The notes under the pieces: generated by a model
What the model saw: only the letters and a program-made list of their open reading frames with translations
Database searches by the model: none
What the model was told of the DNA's origin: nothing
Assembly: GCA_964036045.1 (NCBI GenBank)
Contig: OZ038382.1
Span: 128,030,556 to 128,094,555 of the forward strand
DNA length: 64,000 nucleotides
Direction: 5' to 3'
From: Eutreptiella sp. 'Long Island Sound 2002'
Lineage: Eukaryota; Euglenozoa; Euglenophyceae; Eutreptiales; Eutreptiaceae
Translations under genes and position numbers: made by a program
Part shown: positions 12,301 to 26,200 of the stretch, piece after piece
Layout of the letters: every line of letters starts with the position of its first letter
Numbering within the stretch: position 1 is the first letter of the stretch

Positions 12301-15300
12301 GATTTTCGGCCCAGAAAAAGGGGGGCTGATGCAAAATAAGGATTTTACAAGGGGTCTACCCCGCAAATTGACCCCTTTGTGGTATGGTATGCGAATGGGC
12401 CCAAAATTGGGGGGGGGGGATACATGTGGCCTCCACTGAAAATAGCCCACATGTGTTGGCTGAAAATTCGATTTTTTTTCTCTGACTACCTGTGAGGATC
12501 TGGTGGAACCTTTGGGTCATCATTTGGTGACAATGGGCGATGGGACTTAATATAAACCCATGGGGCCATGTACACCAATTAGCCCCCCAAGTAGTGGTGC
12601 TTTGGCCCCGAAAAGTGGCATTTGGGGGTGTTTTGCACCAGGCACAATGGCGGGGTCCTGGCTTCTATCTCCGGGTATCTCTGATCAGCCAGCCCCCTTA
12701 TGGGGCCCCACCAGTGAAGAGTTAGCCATGTTCATGGGTTGGCTGAAAAATCACGATTTTTGGTGCGCTGCAATAACCACCGAGTGGCCTTGGGCCAGCT
12801 GTGGGTCATCATTTTTTGATGGTGAAAGTAGATGTAAACCCATGGGGAGTCATGTAGCACCAATTAGGTCCTGGTGGTGCAACGGCGTTTTGGGTTGTTG
12901 CACCAAGTTGGGCACAAATTAGTAGTTCTATAGCTGCTGCTATGCTGAGGACTAGGGCATTTTCCAGCTGGCATGGGTTGTTGCCAAAATTGCGATTTTT
13001 GGGTGACCCCCAATGACCATTGGGTGGCCTTGGGCCAGGCTTGGGTCACCATGTGGTGATAATGGTAGAACATATATAGCCATGGGGAGCTGTGTGGCAC
13101 CAATTTTCATATGTATTGGGGCCCAGTGACCAATGAAAGGCGTGTCTTGAGGCTTTCTCAGCCCATTTGTATAAATGGATAAGAAAAACTGTAGGGCCAC
13201 TTGGTGGTGCATTGTTAGGGGCAATTCTCTGCAACGTGCATTTCCCAAAGGCCGCCTCATAGTGTCCAGTAACCGTAAAAGCAGCGTCCTTTTGGCCTGT
13301 TTGGCACCAAGGTGTGTAAAAATTGGTTGGCGCCACTATGTGTTGATCCAGACCTTTGGTCCATTGGGCCTTTTTTGCCACATGCACCCCTGAACCAATG
13401 GTTGGGGTCCCAGATTCTATCTCCAGGTATCCCCAGTAGGGCCCATCAGTGAGGAGTTGCTATTTTCAGGCTGTTTTCCGGCTTGCATGCGTTGGCTGAA
13501 AATCGCAATTTTTTGGTGACCTCCAATGACCACTGGGTGGCCTTGGCCTTGCTTGGGTCATCATTTCGTGGTATTGGGGGCACATATAAACCCATAGGGA
13601 GCCATGGTGCACCTATGTACCACCTAGCAGCTATCTACCCCCTATTGAGGCCCATGGCGCTGTGAAAGGGCTGTTTCAGGGATATATCAGCCCATTTGCA
13701 TAGATAGATAGGCAAGTCGCTAGGGCCATTTGGTGGGGCATTGTCAGGGGCAATGGCCAAAGGTGGATTTGCCAAAGGCAATAGAATTTTGAGCTGAAAA
13801 GGGTTTTTCGGTCCCAACTCCATGGTGCTGATTGAGGCGGAGTGGGGGGAGTGCCACTTTCTGGCTATGACAGCCTTTTTTTGCGGCCTTGTGACCCTGT
13901 GGCACACCCCTAGAGGGGTGGGGTTGGGGATGTTGCGACAGGATACCCATGCTAAGATGAAAGCAGATATGTTGTGCAGCCTCGAGCCCCTAGGGACGGT
14001 CAACCCATTTGAAAGACACGAAATCGCCATTTTGGTGGCATGGATGTCGTTTTGATGGGTTGATTGCCAACCTTGTTTGTAGGCGATGAGGGTCACGCTA
14101 TGGCTCAAGAGCCCTCAGTATTTGGTTGTCCCTTTGAGTGTTTTTCTGTTGCTTTGGCCGTCTCTGTATCTCTCAGCAAGGGCAGGGCCAGCACACAGCA
14201 GGTGGGGGATTAGACCACAGGCACGACAGCGCACCATACGAGAACTGTGGACAGCAACTGCAGGCAAACCCAACTTGACCCTTTAGAGTCAGCGATATCA
14301 TGCAGTTGCGTGCTGTGGGGTGGGAGAATGTGAAGATGAGGATGCACTGTCTATTTTGGGATCCATTGGGAATCTTCTCTGTGCAAATGAAGTCGCCAAA
14401 CTGCAGGAGGGCAAATTCAGAAATGACTGGGGAAAGTACCCCAAGAGCAATTCGAAGTTGCCAATGTCTGTGGAGCACTGGTGTGTACAAGAGGATTAGG
14501 CGCTCATTTTGGAATCAATGCAAGTGGTCCTGTGGTGGCATCAAATGGACTTGGTCTCATTTGCAAGTTTCTGGGTCATTTGCTGTCCATGTGTTGCCAT
14601 GCCTGTGTGTTCTTGCTGGGAAGCCCTCACGTAGGATTTTCGTGTTTGTCGTGTATCAGGGGATACAGAGTATCACATGATGGCCCGTTGCAAGGCCCTT
14701 CTTCGCTACGCACGGATTTTTCAGGTCACTCGCTCGCCATGGCTGTGTCTGTTCCCTCGCTCTCTGCATTCGGCATGCCACGCACCACGTAACACGCATG
14801 AGCCGCCAAAAATTTCTGAATGAAAACATTAGCATGATGCAAAGCAGAGCAATGTGGTTTGCAACAAATTTGAAGAATGGGTTTTTTATCATTCAACATC
14901 TGGACACTATTTGACCAATACTTCTTTGTCTCTGTGTGTATGCCTTTGCAGGTTGTGTCCTGAGCATGTTGTGCAGATTCTGGTGTCCGATGCTGGAGAA
15001 CGTCTCCACAGCCTTTGCCCATAGCACATGCATACCTCAAATGTTCAAAACCGCATACCATGCCTTCTTGGTGGTGGTGGGCCAGGGGGGCGATGTTGAA
15101 TACCAAAATCATTGATGGCGCCCCCCCTCCCATACAAATAAAAACCCAGAAACTCCCAACGGAGTGACAAACTTACAGAAAATTGAACGTTTTGCCTCAT
15201 GTTGGGCTCTTGCTGAAATTGCAGTACTTTTACATAGCTTTGCACGGGCTTTGGATTGGGCCCGAAACTCCTCAAATGCTGGTTGCAGATCATTGGACAG

Positions 15301-18300
15301 GGCCCAAAAATGGCTCCATCCCTTCTGAATGCAACAGAAAAGCCTCCAAGTTACTTACATATGGGCAACAGAGGCAGTGCAGACCCCCCCCTACCACAAA
15401 CCCAATCTAAAGATGTATAGAAATGGCACAAAATGCGACCCCCCACCAACCCATGGGCGCCCAATGGCCACAGGAGGGGGTCCGCATACCCACCCACCCA
15501 TTTTAGGGTTGGTTGTTGCCACAAAAAAATATAGGTTTCCGCGAGAGTTTGACACAGAGGGCACCGGCTTTCAAAGTCAAAAAATGGGGTTCTTACCAAG
15601 TGACATCATTGCCCCCAACAGCCTCCAAATCCTAAAAATAGCCACCAAAATCCCACCCTATGCCCTTCCATGGCTTCCACCACATCCATTCCTCATTTTT
15701 GTGAGCGGGGCAGGTGTGGGGAGGGCCCCACTACACCTCACCTGATCACGAGGGCGGACGGAGGGGGGGGGGGGGGGGGGCACCATAGAAATATAAATAT
15801 GTGGCCTATTTTAGGGGGGTGCCGTGCCACAAAGGCTGAAAGATTATGCCGGTTGGTACCTCCGTAAGTACGTACATGTTCGCCTTAGAGCAAGGGAGGG
15901 TGGCTTAGACCAAAGGGTTTGTGACCTAAAAATCACGCAAAAGTTTCCCTGTGAGGATTATCCTGCCATACCTCAGGAGTTCCTCCTTAAAAAGGTGTTG
16001 TAAGTATCATTGCCACCAGCATTCACCTGTTAGATGCAACCCTTGTAGGATTCAAAAAATATCTTCATTTGGGCGCTTTGTGCACATTATGCTTCTTTGA
16101 AAACTTCTTGTGTTGTTTTGCCAAATAATGGGGACTCACATGGCATGGCAGAGCGCCAATGCAGCCGACACTGTACGTTTGTTGTGGAAGATTTGTAACA
16201 ACAAAAGCTGCGGCTGAAAGCAAAAATTGGGAACTTTCTTTGGTGCAGTTTGCATGGCTCCTTCCACTTCTTCAAGGGGCGTGTACAGCCAATCATTGTG
16301 TTCCTTTGTACATACCACAGTGGTACCAAGAAGTGGACACATGCTGTGTTGTGATTTCACCATCAACAGATGAACGGCTCAAATGGTGTATGGCAGGGGT
16401 ATTCCGCGAGCACCATTCAATCCTCCTGTGTTGTTGTCCCTAGTGTTACTTACAGATTCCCCATCAACCCATGATGAGCACACCACCATGAGGACGCCAC
16501 AAACACACAGCCATGGTGGCCCCATGACCACACCACCCCAGTGGCACCCTGGCCACACCACCATGATAGCACCATGAGCATTTTTTCATGGGGGCACCAT
16601 GAGCACATTTCCAAGATGGTGCCATGGCTACACCACAATGGTGATGCGAACCCCTATCACTTGTGTTGCGAGGAGGCACAAACTCCATCCGTGGACCAAG
16701 CAGAGTTGGAGAACCTCCACCCCTGGTGCACGGAGGTAGAAACTACCTGCTTCGGTTTTCTGCCTGAACAAAGAAACTCCATCCTTTGGTACAGGCAGGA
16801 AAATTTCCACCCATTGGTGCTGGGTTGGCAGAAGTTGGGCATGAGTTACACACTATTTGGGCATGCATTGGCAGAAGCTGACATTTGGGCATGTGTTGGG
16901 CACCAATTGGGCCTGAGTTGGCATGAGTTGCACATGAGTTGGCATGAGTTGGGTGTGAGCTAGGCACCTTTTTTGGCATGAGTTGGGCATAAGTTCGGAA
17001 CCAGTTGGGCAGGGGTTGGCATCATTTGGGCATGACCAAGTTTCAGCAATTTGGTGCAGCATGAAGTTGCAGTTTGCATTGTGGAGTCTCCGTAACTTGA
17101 GTATGCAGCTTTGCATGATCAAGTTTCACCAATTTGATCTGCTGGATCAATTTTCAGGAACTCCTTGATGCGGTTTTACATTATCAAGTTTCAGCAATTT
17201 GATCTTGCAGTTTTGGTGCAGGATCCGATGATGCTGTGTGGCATCAACTCTCAGCTGCTTGATCATGCAATCTTCCAAGATCAAGTTTCAGCAGATTGTT
17301 CATGCACATTGAATGATCAAGTTCTGCAACACTCCTGTGGTTGCACAGCATCAAGTTTCAGCTACTTGATGATGCAGTTTGGTGCCCATGGTGCCACCAT
17401 GCTGTCCTGGTAACGACCATACCATCATGGTAGCATGGTGAGCACACCATCACGATGGCGCCGTCACCACGCTGTCTTGGTAGCAGTCTGCCACACTCTG
17501 CTGGTAGCCCCATGGCTACACCACTGTGCTAGCACCACAACCACACCAACATGGTAGCACCAAGACCACACAATCACGCTTGCACCAAGACCAAAACATC
17601 ATGGCCGCAACACCATAGGCCAGTGCACCACATCTCTCTGTTGGACGTGTTTCTCATGGTTGCCTGCCTGCCTGAATGCCTGAATGCCTGAATGCCTGAA
17701 TGCTTCTGTCTGCCTCTTCCTCCTCTGTCTGCCTGGCTGTACCTGCCTCCGTGTTTCTGTTTGTGTTTCTGTCTGCCTGTCCGTCCATCTGTCCGTCTGT
17801 TCACATGTCTGTCTCAATGGGTTGACCACAGATGCACAGACCAATACGTACGACGTGCGCTACCGTGACGCAGAGGTGCAGTTCGACCGCCCAGTCAGTG
17901 CCACAAAGGAGATGCTGCGGGTGCAGCACCGCGAGGCGGAGCAGCGGCGTCAGCTGCAGAACAATGCTTGGACCGAGCTCTTTGGTCTTCTGGAGGAAAG
18001 CGCTGCCGGAGCCATGCACCTCATGAACCATGCGTCGGACCACGCGTTGCTGGGCGAGATCCAGGGCGCTGAGACAGAGCGCCGCACAGCCATAGAATAC
18101 TATGAGGATGGCGCCCGGTATGCAGCATATTACTGCCGCATGATTCTGACAGCTTTGGCTTTGAGGCAAATGCGCGTACGCTGTGATATTTAATGAATGC
18201 ACTGTTTTTTCGGTTAGTCACTGCGGGCTGTAAACATCACTCTCCCACAAGCACAACTAGAGCTTGTCACTGCATGCAATGTGCGGTATCAGCCATAGGA

Positions 18301-20245
18301 GAATGGGGTCATCTTCCGCCAGTCATCTTCAAACAGCCCAAGGCAACCAGGCGCTGGAACTTGGATTTGGATCCTCACTGACGATGATGAGAATGAGGAG
18401 GAGGACTCCAAGTGAGTGATGTGGAACCACGAAACAACCGCCTCATGGGAACGAGCACCCCATGAGGTGGTGATCGGAATCCTGAAACGGGCTGATTGCA
18501 TTGCCTCACAGGCGTGGGCACCCTATGGGGCACTTGAAGGGATGCAGTCCAAACCGTGCACCGTGTTGAAACAACTGCCCCACAGGCTTGGGCACCCTGT
18601 GGGGTACCCTCTTCAGTGCGGGCCGTGCTGAAGGTCCCTGCCCACCCTGGAAATCTGCCAAAGTGCGTGAAAAAGCAATGAAAAGCAAGCACGCTGTGCA
18701 CTTGTTCCCTCTTTGGTGCCCCTCCCTGCCCCCTCCCTAGGTCGCCCATTTTCTCCAACTTCCTGCAACCCGTCCAATTTTCCATTCCTCTCCAAGTACC
18801 CACAACTCAACGTGGTTGTATTAGCTCGAACCTTTGCCCCTGCAGCCCTGATATTGTATTTGACACAGGACGTGTCAATGTTGCTTTTATCAGCCCCCAC
18901 TCCAGATACCAGTTGTGGTTCACCTCTCCCCTGATGGCCAAAGGAACAAAAGAAAGCAAGTGATGTCAGTTTTCTGTCTCCAATTACGTTTCAGATGCTC
19001 CTGTGCTAAAGGGGTCTGCCTTCCGGAGGCTCCGTCCGCACCATGTGTTTCAGTGATGCATATTTTCTTTATGGACAAAAATTTGCTTTGCCAGGTGTGC
19101 CAAATGCTTTGTTAGTTTGGTGTTCATGCCCCTGCCCCCTTCCATATCATTCTCTGCGCGTTGGCGCGTTGGTTGATATAACAATGAAGATTTTCCCGCA
19201 AGGAATCGCTCGCAATGCACGACCTCTGGGAGGGTCCGTAATCGCGATGGAAGCCCACATTTGTAGTTCCGCATTTTGTCGCGCAGGCGAAATGTTTATG
19301 CAGAAATCGAGGCCCTCAGCCGCTTCAAGATCGAGACTTCTGAGGCTGTGGAACTCGACACACTTGAGAAACACGCCAAATCCGTCGGCATTGTGGTATG
19401 TCATATCCGCTTCTGCAACACATGCGCACGAACGAGGTGTGATGGTGCATTGTGCTCCCGGGAGTAGTGCAATTATGAGATTGCAGGGACACGCCCGGAA
19501 ATATGGGTTTCAAATTTACGAGGTTCGAAATGGGAAGTACGCGCCTCACCTGCAGCCGAAGCCCTGTCCGCTTCAGCCCAGAGAAAGTGCTTGAAGGCTC
19601 ATTTGCCAGAAGAGCTCAAACGGAGTGGGTTTTGCTTTGGAACCTCCGGTTTGAGGAGCTCAGGCGTCCCCCGGCTTGAGTCACCGCTTTTCGGGTAAGC
19701 ATGTCCTGTTTGCAATACGTAGCATCCCCTGAGGTTGCCTACATACGAGGAGTTAAGATAGGCCAGGCAGGGGCACATACCCAGCAGCAGTGAGTGCACC
19801 CGTGCACTCAGCAGCACTGCCACTGGAGTGTGCTGGCGTGCACAAGACAAACGCAGGGAGCAGTGGGATGAAGGCGTCGAGAGGAAGTGCCAATGGCAGG
19901 GCTGTGCAGGGGTCTGAGTGTCAGGAGGGGGCAGTTGCGATGGACCAAAAAGTCGTGAATCGCACGTGTTCCTCTTTTCGCTGAGCAATGGCCTGCACAC
20001 GGTCCCATTCACCATGTTGCTCGCCATTATTGATCCAAATTTGTTCTTCACTGACCTTCATGGATTCTGATTGTGATTCTATCCTTCACTCAGCCCTCAG
20101 ATGGAAATGGATGCCTGCAATCTGTTTTGTTTTGGGTTTCGTGGTGATGCCACACAATGTCTCCAAGAATCACCCAGCAACGCAGTATCGAAGCGTCGCT
20201 GCCGCCGTTGCTTCTTGTGCCACGATCAATGATGTTGCTATCCCC

Positions 20246-20280
<35 letters not shown>

Positions 20281-23200
20281 ACTGCAAAAAGGCACAGCAC
20301 CAGGCACTTCCCCCAGCACCAGCAACAGCAGAAAACAACTGCAGGCAGATTGCAGCTCTGAGAGTCATCGGGGAGCTCTCACTCATGTGCGACGTTGTTT
20401 CATGGTCCAGGCCTCAGAAATACCTGTTTCCGGAACGTTACGGGGCACTTATCCCCGAAACACTGATTTAGGAAAAATCGGGGAAAGTGGGGAAAAGTGT
20501 GGGAAATTTTGGATGCTCGATGGAAAAATGGGGAATTTTTGGGGCCGAAAGGGTCAAAAAACATGGTTCTGATTGGCAACAAGGCTGGGGGGGGTGGGCT
20601 GCATTGGTGAAAGCCCCCGAGGAAAAACAGGGGGAAATGGGGGAAATTTTGGGGGGAAATGGGGAATTTTGGGGCTGAAAAGGTCACAAAACATGGTTCT
20701 GATCACGGGGGGGCGGCCAGGCCTGGTTCTTGTATGCGACCCCCCCCCCCAGCCCCCCCCCCCCCCCCGGGTTTTGAGAGATAGTGGGCTGGGGACATGG
20801 CGCCAACGGCGCCCCCTTTTCTAGTGCAGGGCTATGCGTGCGCCAAAACCTTGGCAAGCTTGGCGAGTGGACTTGCTTTGGCTTTGGCGAGTAAATTTCC
20901 CATAATTCCTAAAGGGGTACTGTGGGAGTGGTTCTCGGCCAATGGCGCGTAGGGACCGTTGGGTGGAATTATGGGGAATTATGGGGAATTATGGGGAATT
21001 ATGGTTCAACCATGGGCAATTATTGGGAATTATGGGACAATTTTGCTTCATCCATGGGGAATTATGGGGAAATTTGAAGAATTATGGGGAATTATGGGCA
21101 ATTCCGGGGAATTATGGGGAATTATCGCACGTTATCCATCCCGCACACTGCTGCCGACGTTGAGCGGTGCAATACCTTTTACAAACTTACCCGCACGGAC
21201 AAGCAACACTCCTTGAAAGATGCGCATCATTTGGGACGCTTAAGTTTCGTGATGAACGGTGTTGTTCCGCTGCCTATGGGCGTTTGACATGAGGCCACGT
21301 GAATGAATGTCTTCCGGACTTGTGTTGCACACGCATCATGAAAATTCCCCATACAACCCCATACAACCCCATACAACCCCATAATTCCCCATACAACCCC
21401 ATAGAACCCCATAATTCCCCACAATTCCCCATATTTCCCCATAATTCCCCATAGAAACCCATAATTCCCCATAGAACCCCATAATTCCCCATAGAACCCC
21501 ATAATTCCCCATAATTCCCCACAATTCCCCATAATTCCCCAAAATTTCCCCATAATTCCCCATAATTCCCCATAATTCCCTATAATTCCCCATAATTCCC
21601 CATAATTCCCTATAATTCCCCATAATTCCCCATAATTCCTATCCTTTGGCGAGCAGACGTCGTCTAGCGCTGGCGAGCGCATAGGCCTGCTAGTGTGAGC
21701 GCCAGATTTCGCAAGACGAGGCGCTATACAAATGTCGTTTGTTGCGAGGTGCTTTCAGCGCGGATTAGCAAGACGGGGCGCTATACAAATGGTTTGTTGC
21801 TACCTGAAGATCTTGCATTCGGAGCAAAACCCCGGCCCGAGTGTAGCGCCAATTTCTTTCTGGGGCGAACACATTCGTTCAATCTTTCTTTCTCCTTCCC
21901 ACGCTTTGTTGCGTGGCCCCTCGAGTTGGGGTTAGGGACTCACAATCCACACACGGGCGGTGGGGGAAGGGGGAACGGGGGAGGGGGGAGGGGGGAGGGG
22001 GGCAACACGGCGACCCTTCAGACTTTCTTCTCGGCAAGGACGAGAAAGCGCTATTATCGCATACATACCTCCACACCCCCAAACCCCCAAACACACACCC
22101 CCAAGGAGGTATGCATGTGGTAGTAGTGGGTCGCGCGCAAGCCCCCCCACCTTGAGAAACCCCCCCCCACGGCCGAAATCCCCCCCCTACACCCCCCAGC
22201 CGACCCCCCCCCCCCAGAACTACCCCCTCCCGCCCCCCCCCCCCCCCCCCCCCCGAGTTTTGACAGATAGTTGGGGGGTGGGTCGCATTAGGACCGGTTG
22301 TAGTCGCCCCCCCGTGGTTCTGATTGGCAACAAGGCTTGGGGGGGGGGGGGGTGGCATTGGTGAAAGCTCCCGAGGACAAATGGAGGAAAATGGGGGAAA
22401 ATGGGGAAATCAAACCAGTCCACCCCAGCCCCAAAATTTTTGTTATTTGCCCCACCTCCCCCCATAACACCCCATTTCCCCCCATTTGCCCCCCATTGTC
22501 CCCCATTTCCCCGCATTTTCCCCCGTTTCCCCCCATTTCCCCCCATTTTTCCTGGTACTGGGTACATTACGGGTACGTTGCTGGGTATATTACCACCCAC
22601 CTCGTCCAGGTATTTCTGAGGCTTGATGGTCGATTCCCGACCGGGTGTATTTCACCCACCGCAAAGTGCGCAGTTGGATCCATCTGTAGCCATCCTGACC
22701 CCAAGTGTACTGGGAGTGTATCTAGGACCCCTCCCCTGCCATCCTGTAGGGCTACGCCCCGGCTCAGTGGACGATGCGCGTTGGAGGGGAGCTGTGGAAT
22801 GGTGCGCCCTCACAGCCCATGTACTTGTGCAGGAGGAAGTAGGGGGGTCAGGGGGTTCGCGGTAAGCACAGTTGGCCATTAGCAGAATCCATCTGGACAC
22901 GCTGATGGGTGCGGGCATGCACAGGGTAGTGCCGGGGTCTACAAAGCAGCTGGGCACTGCTGGGGCCAATGACAGCGCAAGGCCACAAGCCTTGTGTTGC
23001 CCGCTGTTCAGGCCAATTTCCGACAAATTGGACCGAAAAGTCCATCCTCTACTACGTCTTCCAAGCGATCACCTGCACCACCGAAGTTTGCCCCCCGCCC
23101 AGCTTCAATGCCTCGACCGCTTGTGCGCAGCTTGCCTACTTCAGTATGTGATGTCACAGCACATTGCAAGCCATGGACCATGGTTGCGTGTCCGTTGTGT

Positions 23201-26200
23201 GTGGGCTGTGCTGGGGACGTGCACGGGATTGCATGGCATGTGCAAGGGATGTGCATGGATTTGCAGGATTTGGCATGGCATGTGCATGCGGGCTGTGATG
23301 AGCTGATGGGATGTGCATGGGTTGTGCAACGGGCTGTGCATAGCGGGGGTGTCTGGGGGTGTGGTGTGTGCCTGGGCGGTGCATGGGAGGCGCAGTGAGT
23401 TTTGCAACGGGCCGTATGTGGGATGTAGTGCAAGGAATGCATCGCTAGTGTCAGAAGAATACTGTTGATGCATTATTTTGTGGGTTTTACTGCAGATATC
23501 AAACGTGCACTGGCTGCAGCAGCTGCAGGCAGAGGAGGAGAAGATCAGAGGTGAGATTGTGTTGGAGGAAATGGAGAAGCAAACCTTTTTATTTGAGGAT
23601 TGGGTCAACCAGCTGCAGAAACTGGCGCAGATCCGGGTACACTGCTTCTCTCACATGACAGCACAGCACAAATCTATCTCCTTCCCCCTGATTTTCGATC
23701 GCCATGTGCCTCCCCATTGGAGCGAGGCTGCGGCGTTCCTGTTATATTTTGTGCACGGCAGTCTGGGAAGCCTCATCCATCCAAGATGTGTGCGCGCGCA
23801 AAATGTCAAATGGATGCACCAGCTCTGGGTTTCGCAAAGATGCGCGCACAGTGTCATACAGGTCACAGGGATTGTCAAGGATTTCTGAGGGGTACTGCGA
23901 AGTTGATCGTGGGCTGTGAAGGGTGGGTCGGGAGGGTTAAGGGGTTAAGAGAGGTCACAGTCCCGCCCACGGCCGACTCCTCAGTAGTGGGAATAAAGCG
24001 CTGCCTGCGGACCAACTGCAGCCACAGGACGCAGATGCGCTCTTTCAACCGCTGGCCACAAATTTTTTTTAATTTTTTCGCCTTTTTTAACAGTAAAAAA
24101 AAAAAATTTGAAAAATTTTTAAAAAAAAATTTTTTTACTAGGTTTTACTACATTTTACTAGGTTTTACTACGGCACATACTAGGTTTTACCAAATGCCCA
24201 GCTCTTCCCCGGCTCAAGTGCGGTCTTTGTGCTGTTCACTCAGTGGGTTTTGTACAGGCGGGTACTCCAAATGGTCATGGAGTGGTGTTTTTTCCTTCTT
24301 GTTGCAAGTTTCACTGTTTCTACAGTTTAAGAGGATTAATCCTGCCCTGCGGCGCCTAGTGCCTTGGACGCCCCCCCAGCCTGCACAGAGGTTCAAGGAG
24401 TATCCACAGAAGATTTCAGCAGATCACAATCACACACAGCACGCTTGGTCATAATAAGGCCTGCAGCCGGTGACATCCCTCCACACAGTCCTCACCCAGC
24501 CCTGCTCAGCACCACATTTGCCTTTGTCTACAGGATGCACTGCACACTTGTGAGGCTCAGGAGGAGCAGCAGCGCAATGCCATCAAGCTTGAGGAGACAA
24601 ACAGCAGGCGAGAGTGCGTTGTCACTGCCACTGTGAGGATGGAGCAGCTTGCCCAGGAAGCACAGGTCTGCACTCCCTCCCTTTTTGCAGCCTGCCCTCT
24701 TAACCAGAGGGGATTGGTATCAGGTTGACAGCCCCCTCAGGCTGCCTGCCAGGGTGATGGGCAGGAGAGGGACCAGGAGTGGCCCCAGGAAAACTAACCT
24801 GCCGCGGTTTGTGATGCTGCCGATTCTTTCACAGTTCCTAGACCCTTCCATTTTCCTCTCAGCAAGCAGCAGATGCCGCAGAACTGGCGGCAAGTATGAA
24901 GTCATCAGCTCCTGTAGAAGAGGTGTGTTCATTTTTCTTGTGGCCTTAGCCCATCACTGTCCCAGATACAGACTCATTTTCCAACACTTTGTACAGCGGT
25001 GCTCACATTTTTTGCCAAGTGGTTTACCACCACTGCAGGGCAGAGCAGGGTCAAATGTAAGCCCTACTGCCTCCCCAATGCAGCCCCCCCCCCCCCCCGA
25101 TACATGTCGTCTGCGATGAGGGACTATCAGCCAAAGTGGGAATCAATTTGGGTGGAATTGGCAACAAATATATGACAGCCCTGGATGTCTGGGTGCCCCT
25201 GTCGCCCCTGCCTTAGCAGTTTTGTGCACACAGTGCTAGAGAGTCGAAATTTCCAGATTGTCCTGTGACCACTCTTTGTGACAAACACCCTCTTTGTGTG
25301 GGGTGTGGCAGATCTGCCATTCTGCAACGCCGGAGGGGGGGGGGGGGGCTGAGTTCTTTTTTTGAATTTGGGGCCTCCGTTCAGCCTCAGATCGTCCAAA
25401 ATCAGATTTTCGACAGTTTTTTTTTTAAATCCTGACCAATCAGATTGGGGCGGAGGTTCACCTATTACACTAAGGGATCTGGCGATGTTCTGTGTGCTGA
25501 GGGCATGAGATGTACCAGTTTCGGGTTCCGATGTGATACCACAGGGAGGTTTCTTGGGTTTCTGGTTGTGCTGCGGGGGAGTGTTCATTGTCTTTAAGGA
25601 CAGACCAGCAACGATTAGTCGGTACACGACAATCGGATTTTGGTATCATCCCACCATCTTCTCAGCAGGAGAATATGGCCCCCGAAGAAGCAGCTGTGGT
25701 GTCCCAAACAGAGGTGTGTGCATGCGGGGGCATGTATGCGTGTGCACAAGCATGCGTGCGAGCGTATGTTTGTCTGTGTACGACTGCGTGTCTGTATGTA
25801 AATGCGGATGCGTGCGTGCGTGCGTGTGGGCGACGTGCGCGTGTTTGTACCCAATCACTACCCGCTGCGCTCAGGCAAGCCTCGATTACCACTCGACCCG
25901 CGCCGTGTGTGCATGCGCCTGTGCGAGTGCGCCTGCGTGTGCAAGTCAGTTATGAAGGGGACAGAGCAATACCACAGGTGCAAGGGGGGAAGGTTCGGTG
26001 TCACGGGCCCACATGCCTGCATTTCTGCACAACACCAACCCGTTACAGGGGGGGGGAAAATTTCGCCAGGGGAGAATTTCGCGGGGAAAATTTCGCCGTT
26101 AAGAAAGGTGGCGAAATTTTCCCCTGGCGAAATTTTGGCGTAACAGTTCCATCTTTCACCACAGCTGCAGGCATTGTGTTTCGTGAGCAGGGCCAGGCGC

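Noticed and set aside
20157-20471. 104-codon frame with a poly-Leu stretch, like a signal or membrane segment
   Set aside because: The leucines come from the CTG microsatellite; no other coding evidence.
20942-21682. Open frames with GELWGIMGNY repeats
   Set aside because: Pure translations of the decamer arrays on either strand; no independent coding evidence.
24534-24636. Alternative frame of exon 7 (MHCTLVRLRRSSS...)
   Set aside because: With the CGG|GTACAC donor of exon 6 the phase is 0 and the Glu/Gln-rich frame continues the coiled coil; the alternative ends in a stop inside the exon.
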